Shown: positions 36,484-47,597, counted from the first letter of the stretch. The stretch: DNA of 64,000 nt from Microbacterium sp. Clip185 (GCF_028743715.1 NZ_CP117996.1:1116001-1180000); one strand, 5' to 3'. Notes: generated from the sequence alone by a model not told the origin. Made by a program: numbers and translations.

Positions 36484-38619
36484 TCATTCGCCGTCGAGGG
36501 CCGGAAGGAGCACGAAGAGTTCCGGATCGTCCGTCGTCGCGGTGAAGCCCGCCCGCCGCAGGGCCTCGGTCCACTCGGATGTGTGTGGGCGGGCGAAGAG
36601 GGGCCGCAGGGGCTCGCTGGAGACGACGATGCGAAGGTCGCGTTCCGCGTGCTCGGCCTCGCTCGCCGCCTCGATGAACACCTCACGCCCATCCGTGCCG
36701 TCGGCGACGCGCAACGCGCCGATCGAGAGCGGAAGCTCGGGCGCATCCGCGGTGAACCCGAAGACCTCGCCGAGGAAGGCCAGTTCCGAGGTGAGAGCGT
36801 CGATCGTCGTCTCGCGGCGTCGGAACCCGTGTCCCTCGCCCTCGTACAGGACGTACGCGTGAGGCACACCGTGCTGGCGCAGAGCGTCGCGGATGGCCTC
36901 GGCCTGGGCAGGTGGGACGACGCGATCCTCGGTGCCCTGCAGGATCAGCAGAGGCACGCGGAAGCGCTCGGGGTGCGTCAGAGGAGAGCGTTCGATGTAG
37001 ACCTCCTCCGCCTCCGGCAGCGGCCCGATGAGCCCGTCGAGATAGCGCGACTCGAAGTCGTGCGTATCCGCCACGAGCGCGCGAGCATCGCCGACGCCAT
37101 AACGGGAGACTCCCGCCGCGAAGACGTCGCCGCGCGCGAGCGCCGAGAGCACGGTCCAGCCGCCGGCGGACCCTCCCTCGATCGCGAGCCGGTCCGGGTC
37201 CGCGAGACCCGCCTCGGCGAGGTATCGGGCCGCCGTGATCACGTCGTCCACGTCGGCGACGCCCCACTGGCCACGCAGCCGCTCACGGTAGCTGCGCCCG
37301 TAGCCGGTCGAGCCGGAGTAGTTGACGTCGAGGACTCCGATGCCCCGGCTCGTGAAGAACGCGATCTTGCGGGATGCGGCGGGGCCCACGTGGGCGGTCG
37401 GCCCGCCGTGCACCCACACCAGGCAGGGCGCGAGCTCGTCGTCGGGACCGCGCAGCTCGGGGTGGGTCGGCGGATAGAAGTATGCGTGCACGGGTCCGTG
37501 GACGCCGTCAGCGGTCAGGGCGCGGGGCAGGGGCAGCCACGGCTCGAGAGCGGAGAGGTCGTCGCCGGCCAGGCGTTGCGGCGCCGTAGCACCGTCCGCA
37601 TCCACGAGCCAGAGCCCGAGCGGGGAGGATGCGGAAGCCGTCGTGATCAGCAGACGCGTTCCCCGCGCATCCTCGAGGAAGGTCTGCGAGGCGTCGTCGA
37701 CCCCGACGGAGCGGGACGTGCCGTCGGCGGGATCGATCACCACGACGGAGTCCTCGCCGTTCGTGCGCACCGCGGCGATCCGTCCGTCTTCGAGGGGAGC
37801 GAACCACCGCATCCCGAGCGTCCACAGCGCGCCGCCGGTGTCGGCGTCGTCGTGGGTGAGCGCGCTGCGCTCTCCTGTATCCGTGCGCACGCGCTGCACC
37901 TGCCACCGTCCCGAGACGTCGTCGAGGTAGAGCAGTTCGTCGGAAGCGGTCCACACCGGCTGGAGCGCCGACGCAGCGCCGTCCGTCACGCTGATCGCAT
38001 CGGCGACCACTCCGTCGCGCAGCCGCCCGACATACAGGCGCGTGCGGTCCCATGGCAGATCGGGGTGGTTCCAGCCGATCCACGCGAGATGACGGCCGTC
38101 GGGCGACACCGCGGGCTGGGCGACGAAGTCGTCACCGCGCGCGACGACCCGAGCACCGGCGCCGTCCAGCGAGATCTCGACGATCGCGCGCTCGCCGCCG
38201 GATACGGCGGTGCGCTCGCGCACCGCGAGCAGTCGGCCGGACGCCCACACGAGGCCGCCGAACGCCGTGCCGACCTCCTCTGCCGTGAGCGGGGTCGGGG
38301 CGCCGTCCGTGCCGAGGAGGTAGACGCGCTGATCGCTTCCTTCCACGAAGAACAGTCGCCCGTCCTCAGCCGCGCACCACGCGCCGCCGCCGTACTCGTG
38401 CACCCGGGACCGGGCGCTCCAGGGAGCAGGAAGGACGTCCGCAGTCCGGCCGTCGCGCCGGCGGCGCACCGCCATGCGGCCGCCCTCCTCCGGCACCGAC
38501 TGCGCCCACCAGATCTCCTCGCCGATGAACCGCGCACCGTCGAAGCGCGTGGAGGCGCTCGCGACGTCGGCGGCCGAGACGGGCGAGGGCCAGGAACCGT
38601 AGGGGATGGGGGCGGTCAT
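36484..38619 (-). CDS. S9-family peptidase (acylaminoacyl/dipeptidyl-peptidase type)
   Basis: 711 residues. The N-terminal 400 residues form a beta-propeller of repeated strands; the C-terminal alpha/beta hydrolase has the nucleophile in IEGGSAGGWTVL (GGSAGG), the Asp in ILQGTEDRVVPP and His in YEGEGHGFRR. Cytoplasmic, as there is no signal peptide; it probably trims short peptides. The start is set by TAGCGT (38631-38626), exactly six bases before the ATG. It sits between hflX and lexA. Confidence 0.9.
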   Translation of the reverse strand: MTAPIPYGSWPSPVSAADVASASTRFDGARFIGEEIWWAQSVPEEGGRMAVRRRRDGRTADVLPAPWSARSRVHEYGGGAWCAAEDGRLFFVEGSDQRVYLLGTDGAPTPLTAEEVGTAFGGLVWASGRLLAVRERTAVSGGERAIVEISLDGAGARVVARGDDFVAQPAVSPDGRHLAWIGWNHPDLPWDRTRLYVGRLRDGVVADAISVTDGAASALQPVWTASDELLYLDDVSGRWQVQRVRTDTGERSALTHDDADTGGALWTLGMRWFAPLEDGRIAAVRTNGEDSVVVIDPADGTSRSVGVDDASQTFLEDARGTRLLITTASASSPLGLWLVDADGATAPQRLAGDDLSALEPWLPLPRALTADGVHGPVHAYFYPPTHPELRGPDDELAPCLVWVHGGPTAHVGPAASRKIAFFTSRGIGVLDVNYSGSTGYGRSYRERLRGQWGVADVDDVITAARYLAEAGLADPDRLAIEGGSAGGWTVLSALARGDVFAAGVSRYGVGDARALVADTHDFESRYLDGLIGPLPEAEEVYIERSPLTHPERFRVPLLILQGTEDRVVPPAQAEAIRDALRQHGVPHAYVLYEGEGHGFRRRETTIDALTSELAFLGEVFGFTADAPELPLSIGALRVADGTDGREVFIEAASEAEHAERDLRIVVSSEPLRPLFARPHTSEWTEALRRAGFTATTDDPELFVLLPALDGE

Positions 38620-38678
38620 CCCCCCACGCTACGCGGCAGCCCGGGGCCCGCCCAGCGGAACGGGCGAGAGTCGGCGAC

Positions 38679-39350
38679 TCAGACCGCGCGCATCAGAGCG
38701 ACGACTTTGCCGAGGACGACGGCATCGTCGCCGAGGATCGGCTCGAAGGCCGTGTTGCGCGGCAGCAGCCACACGTGTCCGTCGCGGCGCCGGAAGGTCT
38801 TGACCGTCGCCTCTCCGTCGAGCATCGCGGCGACGATGTCGCCGTTCTCGGCCGTCGGCTGCGAACGGACCACGACCCAGTCGCCGTCGCAGATCGCCGC
38901 GTCGATCATCGAGTCTCCCGACACCTTCAGCATGAACAGGTCTCCCTTGCCCACGAGCTGCCGGGGCAACGGGAAGATCTCCTCGACGTGCTGGTCGGCG
39001 GTGATCGGCACACCCGCCGCGATCCGCCCCACGAGCGGGACGAGAGCCGCGTCGCCCACGGCGGGTGCCGCGTCGGCCGGGTTCTCCGCGGCGGTGCCCG
39101 GCAGATCGATCAGGACCTCCATGGCGCGCGTCTTGCCGGGGTCGCGGCGGAGATAGCCGGAGAGCTCGAGCTGGTTTAGCTGGTGCGTGACGCTCGAGAG
39201 CGACTTCAGTCCCACCGCGTCGCCGATCTCACGCATGCTCGGCGGGTAGCCGTGGCGCGCGATCGAGTGCTGGATGACCTCGAGGATCGCGAGCTGCTTG
39301 TCGCTGAGGCTCTTGCGCCGGCGGGTCTGCGGCTTCTGGTTGGTGGCCAT
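38679..39350 (-). CDS. lexA: SOS repressor LexA
   Basis: 223 residues from ATG at 39350 (GGGAG upstream). Winged helix (residues 17-72: [20 protein letters not shown]), the self-cleavage site A112-G113 in [11 protein letters not shown], and catalytic S147 (KVSGDSMID) and K184 (ATVKTFRR). With RecA it controls the SOS response. It is divergent from the LysM gene. I did not find a convincing LexA box directly in front of lexA itself. Confidence 0.96.
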   Translation of the reverse strand: MATNQKPQTRRRKSLSDKQLAILEVIQHSIARHGYPPSMREIGDAVGLKSLSSVTHQLNQLELSGYLRRDPGKTRAMEVLIDLPGTAAENPADAAPAVGDAALVPLVGRIAAGVPITADQHVEEIFPLPRQLVGKGDLFMLKVSGDSMIDAAICDGDWVVVRSQPTAENGDIVAAMLDGEATVKTFRRRDGHVWLLPRNTAFEPILGDDAVVLGKVVALMRAV

Positions 39351-39494
39351 GCGGCGCTCCCGTCGGCTCTGCTCCGTTCGAATGTCGGAGGTCGGTGATT
39401 CGGTGTCTTCAGCCAAACCGTAGCGGGAATCGGCGGCGATCCAGTCCTTGCGCAGGGCGTGTCGTCTTCGAAACTCAGCCGGTTCGGCGATCGC

Positions 39495-39526
39495 TTGACA
39501 GTACCGTAAATCGAAGATAGCTTCGG
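39495..39526 (+). promoter_or_regulatory. Consensus promoter with SOS-like box for the LysM gene
   Basis: TTGACA (39495-39500), a spacer of 17, and TAGCTT (39518-39523). TCGAAGATAGCTTCGG (39511-39526) is an imperfect LexA box (TCGAAC-N4-GTTCGA with three mismatches) lying over the -10 region. Same half-site TCGAAG as at recA. Confidence 0.65.
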
Positions 39527-39599
39527 AAGAGAAGTTCGTACCCGGCGCTCCCGGCCGGAGGGCCGGGTACGAATCTCTTCCCGTCCTGAAGGAGTCGTC

Positions 39600-39953
39600 A
39601 TGAGCACGATCGAGTTCGCCGCACCCGTCGCCACCCGCCTGCGTCTGACCGCACGCGGCCGTCGGGTGCTCGCCTGGCTCGTCGCTCTGCCCATCGTCGC
39701 GGCGCTCGCCGTCGGTGTGATCAGCGGCGGATCCGCGCTCGCCTCTCGCGAGCCCGGGGCGGACGCCGGCTCGTTCGAGATGGTGACCGTGATGGCGGGG
39801 GAGTCGTTGTGGTCGATCGCGGAGGAGGTCGCCCCCCAGGACGACCCGCGCGACGTCGTCGACGCGATCATGCGGCTCAACACGCTGCCGGGTGCGCAGG
39901 TGAGCGCCGGTCAGCGATTGGCGATCCCCGCGGAGTACACCTCGGGCGAGTGA
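39600..39953 (+). CDS. LysM-domain membrane protein, SOS cell-division inhibitor-like (Rv2719c/DivS/YneA type)
   Basis: 117 residues. A short basic N-terminus, one membrane helix (about 28-46) and an extracytoplasmic LysM domain ([20 protein letters not shown] then SAGQRLAIP). The place, divergent from lexA, and the build match mycobacterial Rv2719c, corynebacterial DivS and Bacillus YneA, which delay septation during SOS. GAAGGAG lies before the ATG, with a leader of about 70 bases. SOS control is supported by the box described separately. Function inferred from context. Confidence 0.82.
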   Translation: MSTIEFAAPVATRLRLTARGRRVLAWLVALPIVAALAVGVISGGSALASREPGADAGSFEMVTVMAGESLWSIAEEVAPQDDPRDVVDAIMRLNTLPGAQVSAGQRLAIPAEYTSGE

Positions 39954-39981
39954 GGCACTGCGCGGTTCTACGATGGACCGC

Positions 39982-41067
39982 GTGACGATCAGCTTCGACG
40001 ATTTGCCGATCCGCGACGACCTGCGCGGGCTCAAGCCCTACGGTGCCCCCCAGGCGCCGCTTCCGGTGGCGTTGAACGTCAACGAGAACACGCATCCCGT
40101 CCCGTCAGACGTGGCGGCCGATATCCTCGCCTCGATCGGCGCCGCCCTCGAACAGGTCAACCGCTACCCCGACCGTGAGTTCACACACTTGCGCGAGGCG
40201 TTCGCCGGCTATCTCGGCGGCGGCCTCACGGCGGAACAGATCTGGGCGGCGAACGGATCCAACGAGGTTCTGCAGCACGTGCTGCAGGCGTTCGCGGGTC
40301 CGGGGCGCACGGCCTTCGGCTTCGCCCCCACGTATTCGATGTATCCGCTGCTCACGCGGGCGACGGGGGCGAGCTGGATCGCCGGCACGCGGGCCGAGGA
40401 CTACAGTCTGAGCGCCGCATCCGCCGCGGAGCAGGTGCGCCAGGCCGACCCCGACGTGATCTTCCTCTGTGCTCCGAACAATCCCACCGGCACGCCCATG
40501 ACGCTCGACGTCATCGAGGCGGTGTACGCGGCCAGCCGCGGCATCGTCATCGTGGACGAGGCGTATCAGGAGTTCGCCCCTCGGGACACCCCGTCCGCGG
40601 TCTCCCTTCTGCCGGGCCGCGAGCGCCTGGTCGTGTCCCGCACGATGAGCAAGGCGTTCGCCTTCGCCGGTGCGCGGGTGGGCTATCTGGCCGCCGATCC
40701 CGCCGTCGTCGACGCTCTCCGCCTGGTGCGGCTGCCCTACCACCTCAGTGCGCTCACCCAGGCGGCGGCCGAGGCGGCACTGCGCCACGCCGACACGATG
40801 CTCGGCATGGTCGACGAGATCGTCGCCCAGCGCGACCGCATCAGCCGCGAGCTGACGGCGATGGGGTACCGCCCGCACGAGTCCTGGACCAACTTCGTCC
40901 TGTTCGGCGGCGTCGCCGACCCCGCGGCGGTGTGGCAGGCGCTCTACGAGCGCGGCGTGCTCATCCGCGACGTCGGCATCCCCGGTCACCTGCGCGTCAC
41001 CGCCGGTACCGAGGCCGAGACGACGGCGTTCTTGGCGGCCATGGCGTCGATAGACTCGCAGGCATGA
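39982..41067 (+). CDS. hisC: Histidinol-phosphate aminotransferase
   Basis: 361 residues from GTG at 39982; TACGAT (39969-39974) is seven bases upstream, so probably leaderless. PLP-dependent class II fold: NENTHP near the start, [27 protein letters not shown] and the Schiff-base Lys in [16 protein letters not shown]. First of hisC-hisB-hisH, joined by ATGA overlaps. hisG, hisD, hisF and hisI are not in the window. Confidence 0.94.
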   Translation: MTISFDDLPIRDDLRGLKPYGAPQAPLPVALNVNENTHPVPSDVAADILASIGAALEQVNRYPDREFTHLREAFAGYLGGGLTAEQIWAANGSNEVLQHVLQAFAGPGRTAFGFAPTYSMYPLLTRATGASWIAGTRAEDYSLSAASAAEQVRQADPDVIFLCAPNNPTGTPMTLDVIEAVYAASRGIVIVDEAYQEFAPRDTPSAVSLLPGRERLVVSRTMSKAFAFAGARVGYLAADPAVVDALRLVRLPYHLSALTQAAAEAALRHADTMLGMVDEIVAQRDRISRELTAMGYRPHESWTNFVLFGGVADPAAVWQALYERGVLIRDVGIPGHLRVTAGTEAETTAFLAAMASIDSQA

Positions 41068-41681
41068 CTGCGCAGCCCGCATCGCACCGCACCGCCGAGC
41101 TCAGCCGGGCCACGAGCGAGTCGCAGATCGAGCTCTCGCTCGACCTCGACGGCACGGGCAAGAGCTCGATCTCGACGAGCGTTCCGTTCTTCGACCACCT
41201 GTTGACGGCATTCGCCAAGCACTCCCTCACCGACCTGACGGTGCGGGCCACGGGCGACACCCACATCGACGCGCACCACACGGTGGAAGATGTCTCGATC
41301 GTTCTCGGTCAGGCCATCCGCGCCGCACTGGGGGACAAGAGCGGCATCGCGCGCTACGGCGACGCGCTCGTGCCCCTCGACGAGGCGCTCGCACAGGCGG
41401 TCGTCGACATCAGCGGTCGTCCCTACCTCGTCCACGACGGTGAGCCCGAAGGGTACGCCCTCCACCTGATCGGCGGTCACTTCACCGGCTCCCTCGTGCG
41501 GCACGCGTTCGAGGCCATCGCCTACAACGCCGCCCTCACGGTGCACGTCCGCGTGCTCGGCGGTCGCGACCCGCACCACATCGCCGAGGCGGAGTTCAAG
41601 GCGTTCGCACGTGCCTTCCGCCAGGCCAAGGCCCTCGACCCGCTCGTCGACGGCATTCCCAGCACAAAGGGTGCGCTATGA
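41064..41681 (+). CDS. hisB: Imidazoleglycerol-phosphate dehydratase
   Basis: 205 residues, four-base overlap with hisC. Metal-binding DAHHTVEDV and [19 protein letters not shown] are the two HisB signatures; [13 protein letters not shown] is the third conserved block. Monofunctional, without the phosphatase domain of E. coli HisB. A TAGACT word seven bases before the ATG could be an internal leaderless promoter. Confidence 0.95.
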   Translation: MTAQPASHRTAELSRATSESQIELSLDLDGTGKSSISTSVPFFDHLLTAFAKHSLTDLTVRATGDTHIDAHHTVEDVSIVLGQAIRAALGDKSGIARYGDALVPLDEALAQAVVDISGRPYLVHDGEPEGYALHLIGGHFTGSLVRHAFEAIAYNAALTVHVRVLGGRDPHHIAEAEFKAFARAFRQAKALDPLVDGIPSTKGAL

Positions 41682-42322
41682 GCGACGCGCCGCTGGTAGC
41701 CGTCCTCGACTACGGATCGGGCAATGTCCACTCCGCCGTCAAGGCGCTGGCCGCAGCCGGCGCCGACGCACGGCTGACTGCCGACCGCGGTCTCATTCAG
41801 GATGCGGATGGCCTGCTCGTTCCGGGTGTGGGAGCGTTCCGAGCGGTGGCAGAGGCTCTGCGCGCCAGCAAGGGCGATGAGCTCATCGGCCGGCGGCTGG
41901 CCGGTGGACGCGCGGTGCTGGGCATCTGCGTCGGGATGCAGGTGCTCTTCGAGCACGGCGTCGAGCGTGGTGACGCGACCGACGGTCTGGGGGAGTGGCC
42001 AGGCGCCGTGACCGAGCTCGACGCGCCCGTGCTGCCGCACATGGGCTGGAACACGGTCTCGCCGGACCCCGGCTCGCGCCTGTTCGCGGGTCTCGAGGAC
42101 GAGCGCTTCTACTTCGTGCACTCCTTCGCGGCGCAGCAGTGGACGATGCCCCCTCAGGCCCCGTTCGCCGAGCCGATGCTGACATGGACCACGCACGGCT
42201 CCCCGTTCCTGGCCGCGGTGGAGAACGGACCGCTCAGCGCCACCCAGTTCCACCCCGAGAAGTCGGGGGCTGCGGGCATCCGCCTGCTCGCCAATTGGAT
42301 CAGCACGCTGCGACCCCAGTAG
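41678..42322 (+). CDS. hisH: Imidazole glycerol phosphate synthase, glutaminase subunit
   Basis: 214 residues, ATGA overlap with hisB. Class I glutamine amidotransferase with nucleophile C84 in [11 protein letters not shown], oxyanion region PGVGAF, and the His-Glu pair in TQFHPEKSG. It works with HisF, which is not in this window. Confidence 0.94.
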   Translation: MSDAPLVAVLDYGSGNVHSAVKALAAAGADARLTADRGLIQDADGLLVPGVGAFRAVAEALRASKGDELIGRRLAGGRAVLGICVGMQVLFEHGVERGDATDGLGEWPGAVTELDAPVLPHMGWNTVSPDPGSRLFAGLEDERFYFVHSFAAQQWTMPPQAPFAEPMLTWTTHGSPFLAAVENGPLSATQFHPEKSGAAGIRLLANWISTLRPQ

Positions 42323-42380
42323 TCTCTTACCTCGTGCCGCACGCCGGGGAACCACCGGGTGCGCGAGCGCACGAGGAGCC

Positions 42381-43127
42381 ATGAACGATTTCGCGTCCAC
42401 CCCTGAACTCATCCTTCTGCCGGCGGTCGATGTCGCCGACGGGAAGGCCGTCCGCCTCACCCAGGGTGAGGCCGGTAGCGAGACCAGCTACGGCGACCCG
42501 GTCGATGCCGCCGTGGAATGGGCCAGGCAGGGTGCGCAGTGGATCCACCTGGTGGATCTTGACGCCGCCTTCGGCCGCGGCAGCAACGCGGCCGTGATGC
42601 GTCGGGTCATCAAGCAGGTGAAGGGCGTCCAGGTCGAGCTGTCGGGCGGGATCCGTGACGACGAGAGCCTCGACGCCGCCCTCGAGTCGGGGGCTGCGCG
42701 CATCAACCTCGGCACGGCTGCGTTGGAGAACCCCGAGTGGGCGGCCGACGTCATCGGCCGCTACGGCGAGGCCGTCGCCGTCGGCCTCGATGTGCGCGGC
42801 ACGACGCTCGCCGCGCGTGGTTGGACCCGCGAGGGCGGCGACCTCTGGGCCGTGCTCGACCGTCTGGAGGATGCCGGCTGCAGCCGCTACGTCGTGACCG
42901 ACGTCACGAAGGACGGCACACTGCGCGGCCCCAACGTGGAACTGCTGCGCGAGGTCACCGCACGCACCCCCAAGCCGGTCGTCGCATCGGGTGGGATCTC
43001 GAGCCTCGACGACATCGCCGCGCTCCGCGAGCTGGTGCCGCTGGGTGTCGAGGGTGCCATCGTGGGCAAGGCCCTCTACGCCGGCGCATTCACGCTGGCC
43101 GAGGCGCTGGATGTCGCAGGACGCTGA
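42381..43127 (+). CDS. priA: Phosphoribosyl isomerase (HisA/PriA)
   Basis: 248 residues, TIM barrel. [14 protein letters not shown] holds the first catalytic Asp, [16 protein letters not shown] [15 protein letters not shown] the second, with phosphate loops SGGIRDD and ASGGISS. In actinobacteria this enzyme usually serves both histidine (ProFAR isomerase) and tryptophan (PRA isomerase) synthesis; dual function here is inferred from that. A TAGTCT box at 42321-42326, overlapping the hisH stop, suggests its own transcript. Confidence 0.92.
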   Translation: MNDFASTPELILLPAVDVADGKAVRLTQGEAGSETSYGDPVDAAVEWARQGAQWIHLVDLDAAFGRGSNAAVMRRVIKQVKGVQVELSGGIRDDESLDAALESGAARINLGTAALENPEWAADVIGRYGEAVAVGLDVRGTTLAARGWTREGGDLWAVLDRLEDAGCSRYVVTDVTKDGTLRGPNVELLREVTARTPKPVVASGGISSLDDIAALRELVPLGVEGAIVGKALYAGAFTLAEALDVAGR

Positions 43128-43887
43128 CGCGAGCTGCGGACACGACTCCGCGGGGGTCCCCTGGGAGGGGCGCCGTTTCCAGCCGAACACTCACGCGGGT
43201 GACGACGGCTCCGCGGATGCGGCGCTGTTCGCTGCGCTGACAGCCTTTCGTGCGGGGGAGGGCGACGCGGTCGCCGTCGTCGAGGCCTATCGTCGTGCGC
43301 GCCTGCTGATCCCTCTCATCGCCGAGAAGGGGGAGGAGGGCACCGCTCCGAGCGGGCTTCGCGTCGACAAGACGCAGGAGCTGTCGATCGTCACGGTCGC
43401 CGGACCCGACGGACGCCGCGTCCTACCGGTGTTCAGCTCCGTCGAGACCATGGCCCGGTGGGATCGATCCGCCAGGCCCGTCCCCGCCGACGGTGTCCGC
43501 ACCGCCCTTGCTGCCGCGGGGGACGACACGGATCTGATCGTCATCGATCCAGGCTCGCCGACGGAGTTCGTGCTGCGCAGGCCGGCTGTGTGGGCGATCG
43601 GCCAGGGACACCCGTGGGAGCCCAGCCCCGTGTCGCCCGAGGTCTTCGCCGGGCTGCAGGAGAGCATCGGCGGTGAACTCGCCGTGCTCGACCTGTCGGT
43701 CGCCGCGGGCGACCCGGACGCGCGTCTGCGGGGGCCTGAGCTGATCGTCGAACTGCTCTTGGTCGATGGTCTCGACAAGGAGCAGCTCGACGCGGTCCTG
43801 GCCCGCCTGGCCCGCCGCTGGTCACTCGATGACCGCATCGCGGTGCTCGTCGACTCGTTGACGGTCAAGCTCCGCCGGTCGCGCTGA
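43111..43887 (+). CDS. SseB-family protein
   Basis: 258 residues from ATG at 43111, overlapping priA by 17 bases. The SseB N-terminal domain is seen in [59 protein letters not shown]. Placement after hisA is conserved in actinobacteria. The molecular function is not known. Convergent with the DUF1844 gene. Confidence 0.87.
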   Translation: MSQDADASCGHDSAGVPWEGRRFQPNTHAGDDGSADAALFAALTAFRAGEGDAVAVVEAYRRARLLIPLIAEKGEEGTAPSGLRVDKTQELSIVTVAGPDGRRVLPVFSSVETMARWDRSARPVPADGVRTALAAAGDDTDLIVIDPGSPTEFVLRRPAVWAIGQGHPWEPSPVSPEVFAGLQESIGGELAVLDLSVAAGDPDARLRGPELIVELLLVDGLDKEQLDAVLARLARRWSLDDRIAVLVDSLTVKLRRSR

Positions 43888-43902
43888 GCCGACCGCATCC
43901 GC

Positions 43903-44313
43903 TCAGGTGACGGGGCCGGTCCACTTCTCGCCCGGCCCCTTGCCGATCGGGTCGGGGATCATCGATGCCTCACGGAACGCGAGTTGCACCGAGCGCAGGC
44001 CGTCGCGCAGCGACCGCGCGTGCATGTCGCTGATCTCGGGTGCGCCCGCCGTGATGAGACCCGCGAGGGCGTTGATGAGTTTGCGCGCCTCATCGAGGTC
44101 GGTCTGGGTGTCGGGGTCGTCGGCGAGACCCACCTTGACGGCTGCGGCGCTGAGCAGGTGCACGGCGGTCGTGGTGATGACCTCCACCGCGGGCACGTCT
44201 GCGATGTCGCGGGATGCGGCATTGGCCGCGGCCTCCTGACGCTCCCAGCGCTCCTGATTGGCGCGTGCCTGCGCGTCGATGTCGGCGGCCTGGTCGTACG
44301 GAGTCGAGTCCAC
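43903..44313 (-). CDS. DUF1844 protein
   Basis: 136 residues from GTG at 44313. Helical protein with VPAVEVITTTAVHLLSAAAVKVGL and ARKLINALAGLITAG, the DUF1844 core. Regularly found next to infC in actinobacteria; function unknown. Divergent from the infC leader. TACTTT about 15 bases before the GTG is a possible -10 box. Confidence 0.87.
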   Translation of the reverse strand: MDSTPYDQAADIDAQARANQERWERQEAAANAASRDIADVPAVEVITTTAVHLLSAAAVKVGLADDPDTQTDLDEARKLINALAGLITAGAPEISDMHARSLRDGLRSVQLAFREASMIPDPIGKGPGEKWTGPVT

Positions 44314-44327
44314 GTTGCTCTTTCTGC

Positions 44328-44555
44328 TAAAGTAGGCGAGCACCGGAGCGTCTGCTCCGATCGAAAGAGGATCACATCCCACCCGCGCTTGCCGCTCCAG
44401 GCTACCGGGTCATTGCACTCCGCCTCCTCCTGAGGGGGCAGTCAGGGTGCGAGAAAGCCGGCGCCTCGCGTCGTGCCGGGTGGCGTGGTCTTCTTCCGCC
44501 CGGGAATGTCGTCGACTTCCCGGTGGCCCCATCCGCTACGTCAGAGGAGTTCCGC
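44328..44555 (+). promoter_or_regulatory. infC operon leader with two hairpins
   Basis: TAAAGT (44328-44333) is a likely -10 box, giving a leader of about 215 nt. Hairpins: CGGAGC-GTCT-GCTCCG (44344-44359) and CCGGGAA (44500-44506) with TTCCCGG (44517-44523), the latter ending 21 bases before the AGAGGAG ribosome-binding site (44544-44550). In other phyla L20 or IF3 controls this operon through the leader; here that is inference. Confidence 0.5.
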
Positions 44556-45176
<621 letters not shown>

Positions 45177-45228
45177 GGCCACACACCTGATCCCGCGCCA
45201 CGCGGGAGTCACAACGAAGGAAGAGAAG

Positions 45229-45423
45229 ATGCCGAAGCAGAAGACCCACTCGGGTGCCAAGAAGCGCTTCAAGCTGACCGGAAGCGGAAAGCTCATGAAG
45301 CAGCAGGCGAACATGCGCCACAACCTCGAGGGCAAGTCGAGCCGTCGCACCCGTCGTCTGAACCAGGAGCAGGTCCTGGCTCCTGGCGACGCCAAGCAGG
45401 CCAAGAAGCTCCTCGGTCTCTGA
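45229..45423 (+). CDS. rpmI: 50S ribosomal protein L35
   Basis: 64 residues. Starts [20 protein letters not shown], the L35 signature. GAAGGAAGAGAAG precedes the ATG. Between infC and rplT in the standard operon. Confidence 0.97.
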   Translation: MPKQKTHSGAKKRFKLTGSGKLMKQQANMRHNLEGKSSRRTRRLNQEQVLAPGDAKQAKKLLGL

Positions 45424-45452
45424 TCGCCGACGCACGTAAGTAAGGGAAAGAA

Positions 45453-45839
45453 ATGGCTAGAGTCAAGCGGGCAGTAAACGCCCACAAGAAGCGTCGCGTC
45501 ATCCTCGAGCGCGCCTCCGGTTACCGTGGTCAGCGTTCGCGCCTGTACCGCAAGGCCAAGGAGCAGGTCACCCACTCGCTGGTCTACGCGTACCGTGACC
45601 GTCGCAAGCGCAAGGGCGACTTCCGCCGCCTCTGGATCCAGCGCATCAACGCCGCTGCCCGCCAGAACGGCATCACGTACAACCGCTTCATCCAGGGCCT
45701 CGGCCTCGCGGGTGTGCAGGTCGACCGCCGCATCCTGGCCGAGCTCGCCGTGAACGAGCCCGCCACGTTCGCGTCGCTCGTGGCGACGGCGAAGGCGGCT
45801 CTGCCGACCGACGTCAACGCCGCCAAGGCCTCGGCGTAA
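45453..45839 (+). CDS. rplT: 50S ribosomal protein L20
   Basis: 128 residues, basic. Contains the L20 signature [16 protein letters not shown] with NRFIQGL. Essential for early 50S assembly and, in some bacteria, a translational repressor of its own operon. A strong terminator follows. Confidence 0.97.
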   Translation: MARVKRAVNAHKKRRVILERASGYRGQRSRLYRKAKEQVTHSLVYAYRDRRKRKGDFRRLWIQRINAAARQNGITYNRFIQGLGLAGVQVDRRILAELAVNEPATFASLVATAKAALPTDVNAAKASA

Positions 45840-45849
45840 TCAGAACACC

Positions 45850-45887
45850 CCGAAGGGGCGTCCTCTTCGCGGAGGCCGCCCCTTCGG
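45850..45887 (+). terminator. Terminator of the infC-rpmI-rplT operon
   Basis: CCGAAGGGGCG (45850-45860) pairs perfectly with CGCCCCTTCGG (45877-45887); the 16-base loop can itself pair (CCTC with GAGG). Ten bases after the rplT stop. Confidence 0.85.
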
Positions 45888-45916
45888 CGTGCCTGCGTCA
45901 CCCCTAGACTGAGAAC

Positions 45917-46717
45917 GTGCTGGAGAATCCCCGATCCCCACGCGTTCGCGCCGTCGCCAAACTCGCCAAGCGGGCTGCCCGCGACGAGACGGGCCTATTC
46001 CTTCTCGAGGGCCCCCAGGCGGTGCGCGAGGCCCTCGCCTTCCGACCCGAGAGCATCGTCGAGCTGTTCGCGACCCCGACCGCTCTCGAGCGACACCAGG
46101 ATCTGCGCGATGCTGCGGCCGAGGCTGGGCTCGAGATCGAGTACACGGCCGAACCGGTGCTCGAGGCGATGGCCGACACGGTCACGCCGCAGGGGATCGT
46201 AGCCGTCGCCCGCCAGTTCCCGACGTCGCTGCGCGATGTCCTGGCCGCCGGCCCCCGCCTGCTCGCGATCTGCGAGGAGGTGCGCGACCCGGGCAACCTC
46301 GGCACAATCATCCGTGCCGCGGATGCGGCGGGTGCCGATGCGGTGGTGCTGACCGGCCGCACGGTCGACCCCTACAACCCGAAGGTCGTGCGCGCGACCA
46401 CGGGATCGCTCTTCCACATCGCCCTCGCGCGCGCCGGCGAGCTCGAGACCGCCGTGACCGCCATCCGCGGGGCGGGGCTGCGCGTGGTCGCCGCCGATGT
46501 CAAGGGCGACGACCTGCTCGAGGCGCGGGCTGCGGGCCTGCTCGCGCAGCCGACGGCATGGCTGTTCGGCAATGAGGCCCGCGGGCTGGAGGACGCGGCG
46601 CTCGAGCTCGCGGATGCGGCGCTGCGCCTGCCGATCTACGGCAGCGCGGAGTCCCTCAACCTCGCCACGGCCGCGAGCGTGTGCCTTTACGAGTCCGCCT
46701 TCGCACAGCGCAGCTGA
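45917..46717 (+). CDS. TrmH/SpoU-family RNA 2'-O-methyltransferase
   Basis: 266 residues from GTG at 45917; TAGACT (45905-45910) is exactly six bases upstream (leaderless). N-terminal SpoU substrate-binding domain (FLLEGPQAVREALAF), then the trefoil-knot SPOUT domain: motif 1 EEVRDPGNLGTIIRAADAAG, motif 2 WLFGNEARGL, motif 3 SLNLATAASVCLYE. The RNA target (rRNA or tRNA) cannot be told. Located between rplT and pheST, a common site. Confidence 0.92.
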   Translation: MLENPRSPRVRAVAKLAKRAARDETGLFLLEGPQAVREALAFRPESIVELFATPTALERHQDLRDAAAEAGLEIEYTAEPVLEAMADTVTPQGIVAVARQFPTSLRDVLAAGPRLLAICEEVRDPGNLGTIIRAADAAGADAVVLTGRTVDPYNPKVVRATTGSLFHIALARAGELETAVTAIRGAGLRVVAADVKGDDLLEARAAGLLAQPTAWLFGNEARGLEDAALELADAALRLPIYGSAESLNLATAASVCLYESAFAQRS

Positions 46718-46808
46718 CGCGTCGCCCGGGCCGGGCGAACGTTAGAAGTCGGTGAGAGATCCGTCAAGAGGTCACATTGTGCGCTGGGGCGATTGATAGT
46801 CTGTCCAG

Positions 46809-47597
46809 ATGACGCCCTCGGATGCCGCGCCCCCGACTTCGAACATCACCGTGCGTCGGGGCGACCCGCTGGTCGTGCTCAGCGACGTCCAGAAGCACTA
46901 CGGCGACTTCCAAGCCCTCACCGACATCGACCTCACCGTCAACCGCGGCGAGGTCGTGGTGGTCATCGGGCCGTCCGGTTCCGGCAAATCGACGCTGTGC
47001 CGGACGATCAACCGCCTCGAGACGATCACGAGCGGCACCATCACGATCGACGGCGAGAAGCTGCCGAGTGAGGGCAAGCAGCTTGCGGCGCTGCGAGCCG
47101 ACGTCGGCATGGTCTTCCAGTCGTTCAACCTCTTCTCTCACCTCACGATCCTCGAGAACGTCACACTGGGGCCGATCAAGGTCAAGGGCATGAAGAAGGC
47201 GGACGCCGAGCGCGAGGCCAAGACGCTGCTCGAGCGTGTCGGGGTGGCCCATCAGGCGAACAAGCTCCCCGCCCAGCTCTCCGGCGGCCAGCAGCAGCGC
47301 GTCGCGATCGCCCGTGCCCTCGCGATGACACCGAAGGTCATGCTCTTCGACGAGCCCACAAGCGCGCTGGACCCCGAGATGATCAACGAGGTCCTCGACG
47401 TCATGACCTCGCTCGCCGAGTCCGGCATGACCATGATCGTCGTGACCCACGAGATGGGCTTCGCGCGCAAGGCCGCCGATCGCGTCGTCTTCATGGCCGA
47501 TGGGCGCATCGTCGAAGAGGCAGCGCCCGACACGTTCTTCACGTCGCCCAAGAGCGAGAGAGCGAAGGACTTCCTCTCCAAGCTCATCACCCATTGA
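46809..47597 (+). CDS. Amino-acid ABC transporter ATPase (GluA-like)
   Basis: 262 residues. Walker [10 protein letters not shown] at about 55-63, Q-loop [12 protein letters not shown], signature LSGGQQQR, Walker [16 protein letters not shown]-switch VVTHEMGFA: the polar amino-acid (PAAT) subfamily. First of a four-gene uptake operon. TAGTCT (46797-46802) stands exactly six bases before the ATG, so the operon mRNA is leaderless. Confidence 0.94.
   Translation: MTPSDAAPPTSNITVRRGDPLVVLSDVQKHYGDFQALTDIDLTVNRGEVVVVIGPSGSGKSTLCRTINRLETITSGTITIDGEKLPSEGKQLAALRADVGMVFQSFNLFSHLTILENVTLGPIKVKGMKKADAEREAKTLLERVGVAHQANKLPAQLSGGQQQRVAIARALAMTPKVMLFDEPTSALDPEMINEVLDVMTSLAESGMTMIVVTHEMGFARKAADRVVFMADGRIVEEAAPDTFFTSPKSERAKDFLSKLITH

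Noticed and set aside
39351..39480. LexA box for lexA autoregulation
   Set aside because: CGAACCGG and GTTTCG half-sites are visible but wrongly spaced (seven instead of four bases between), so not reported as an operator.
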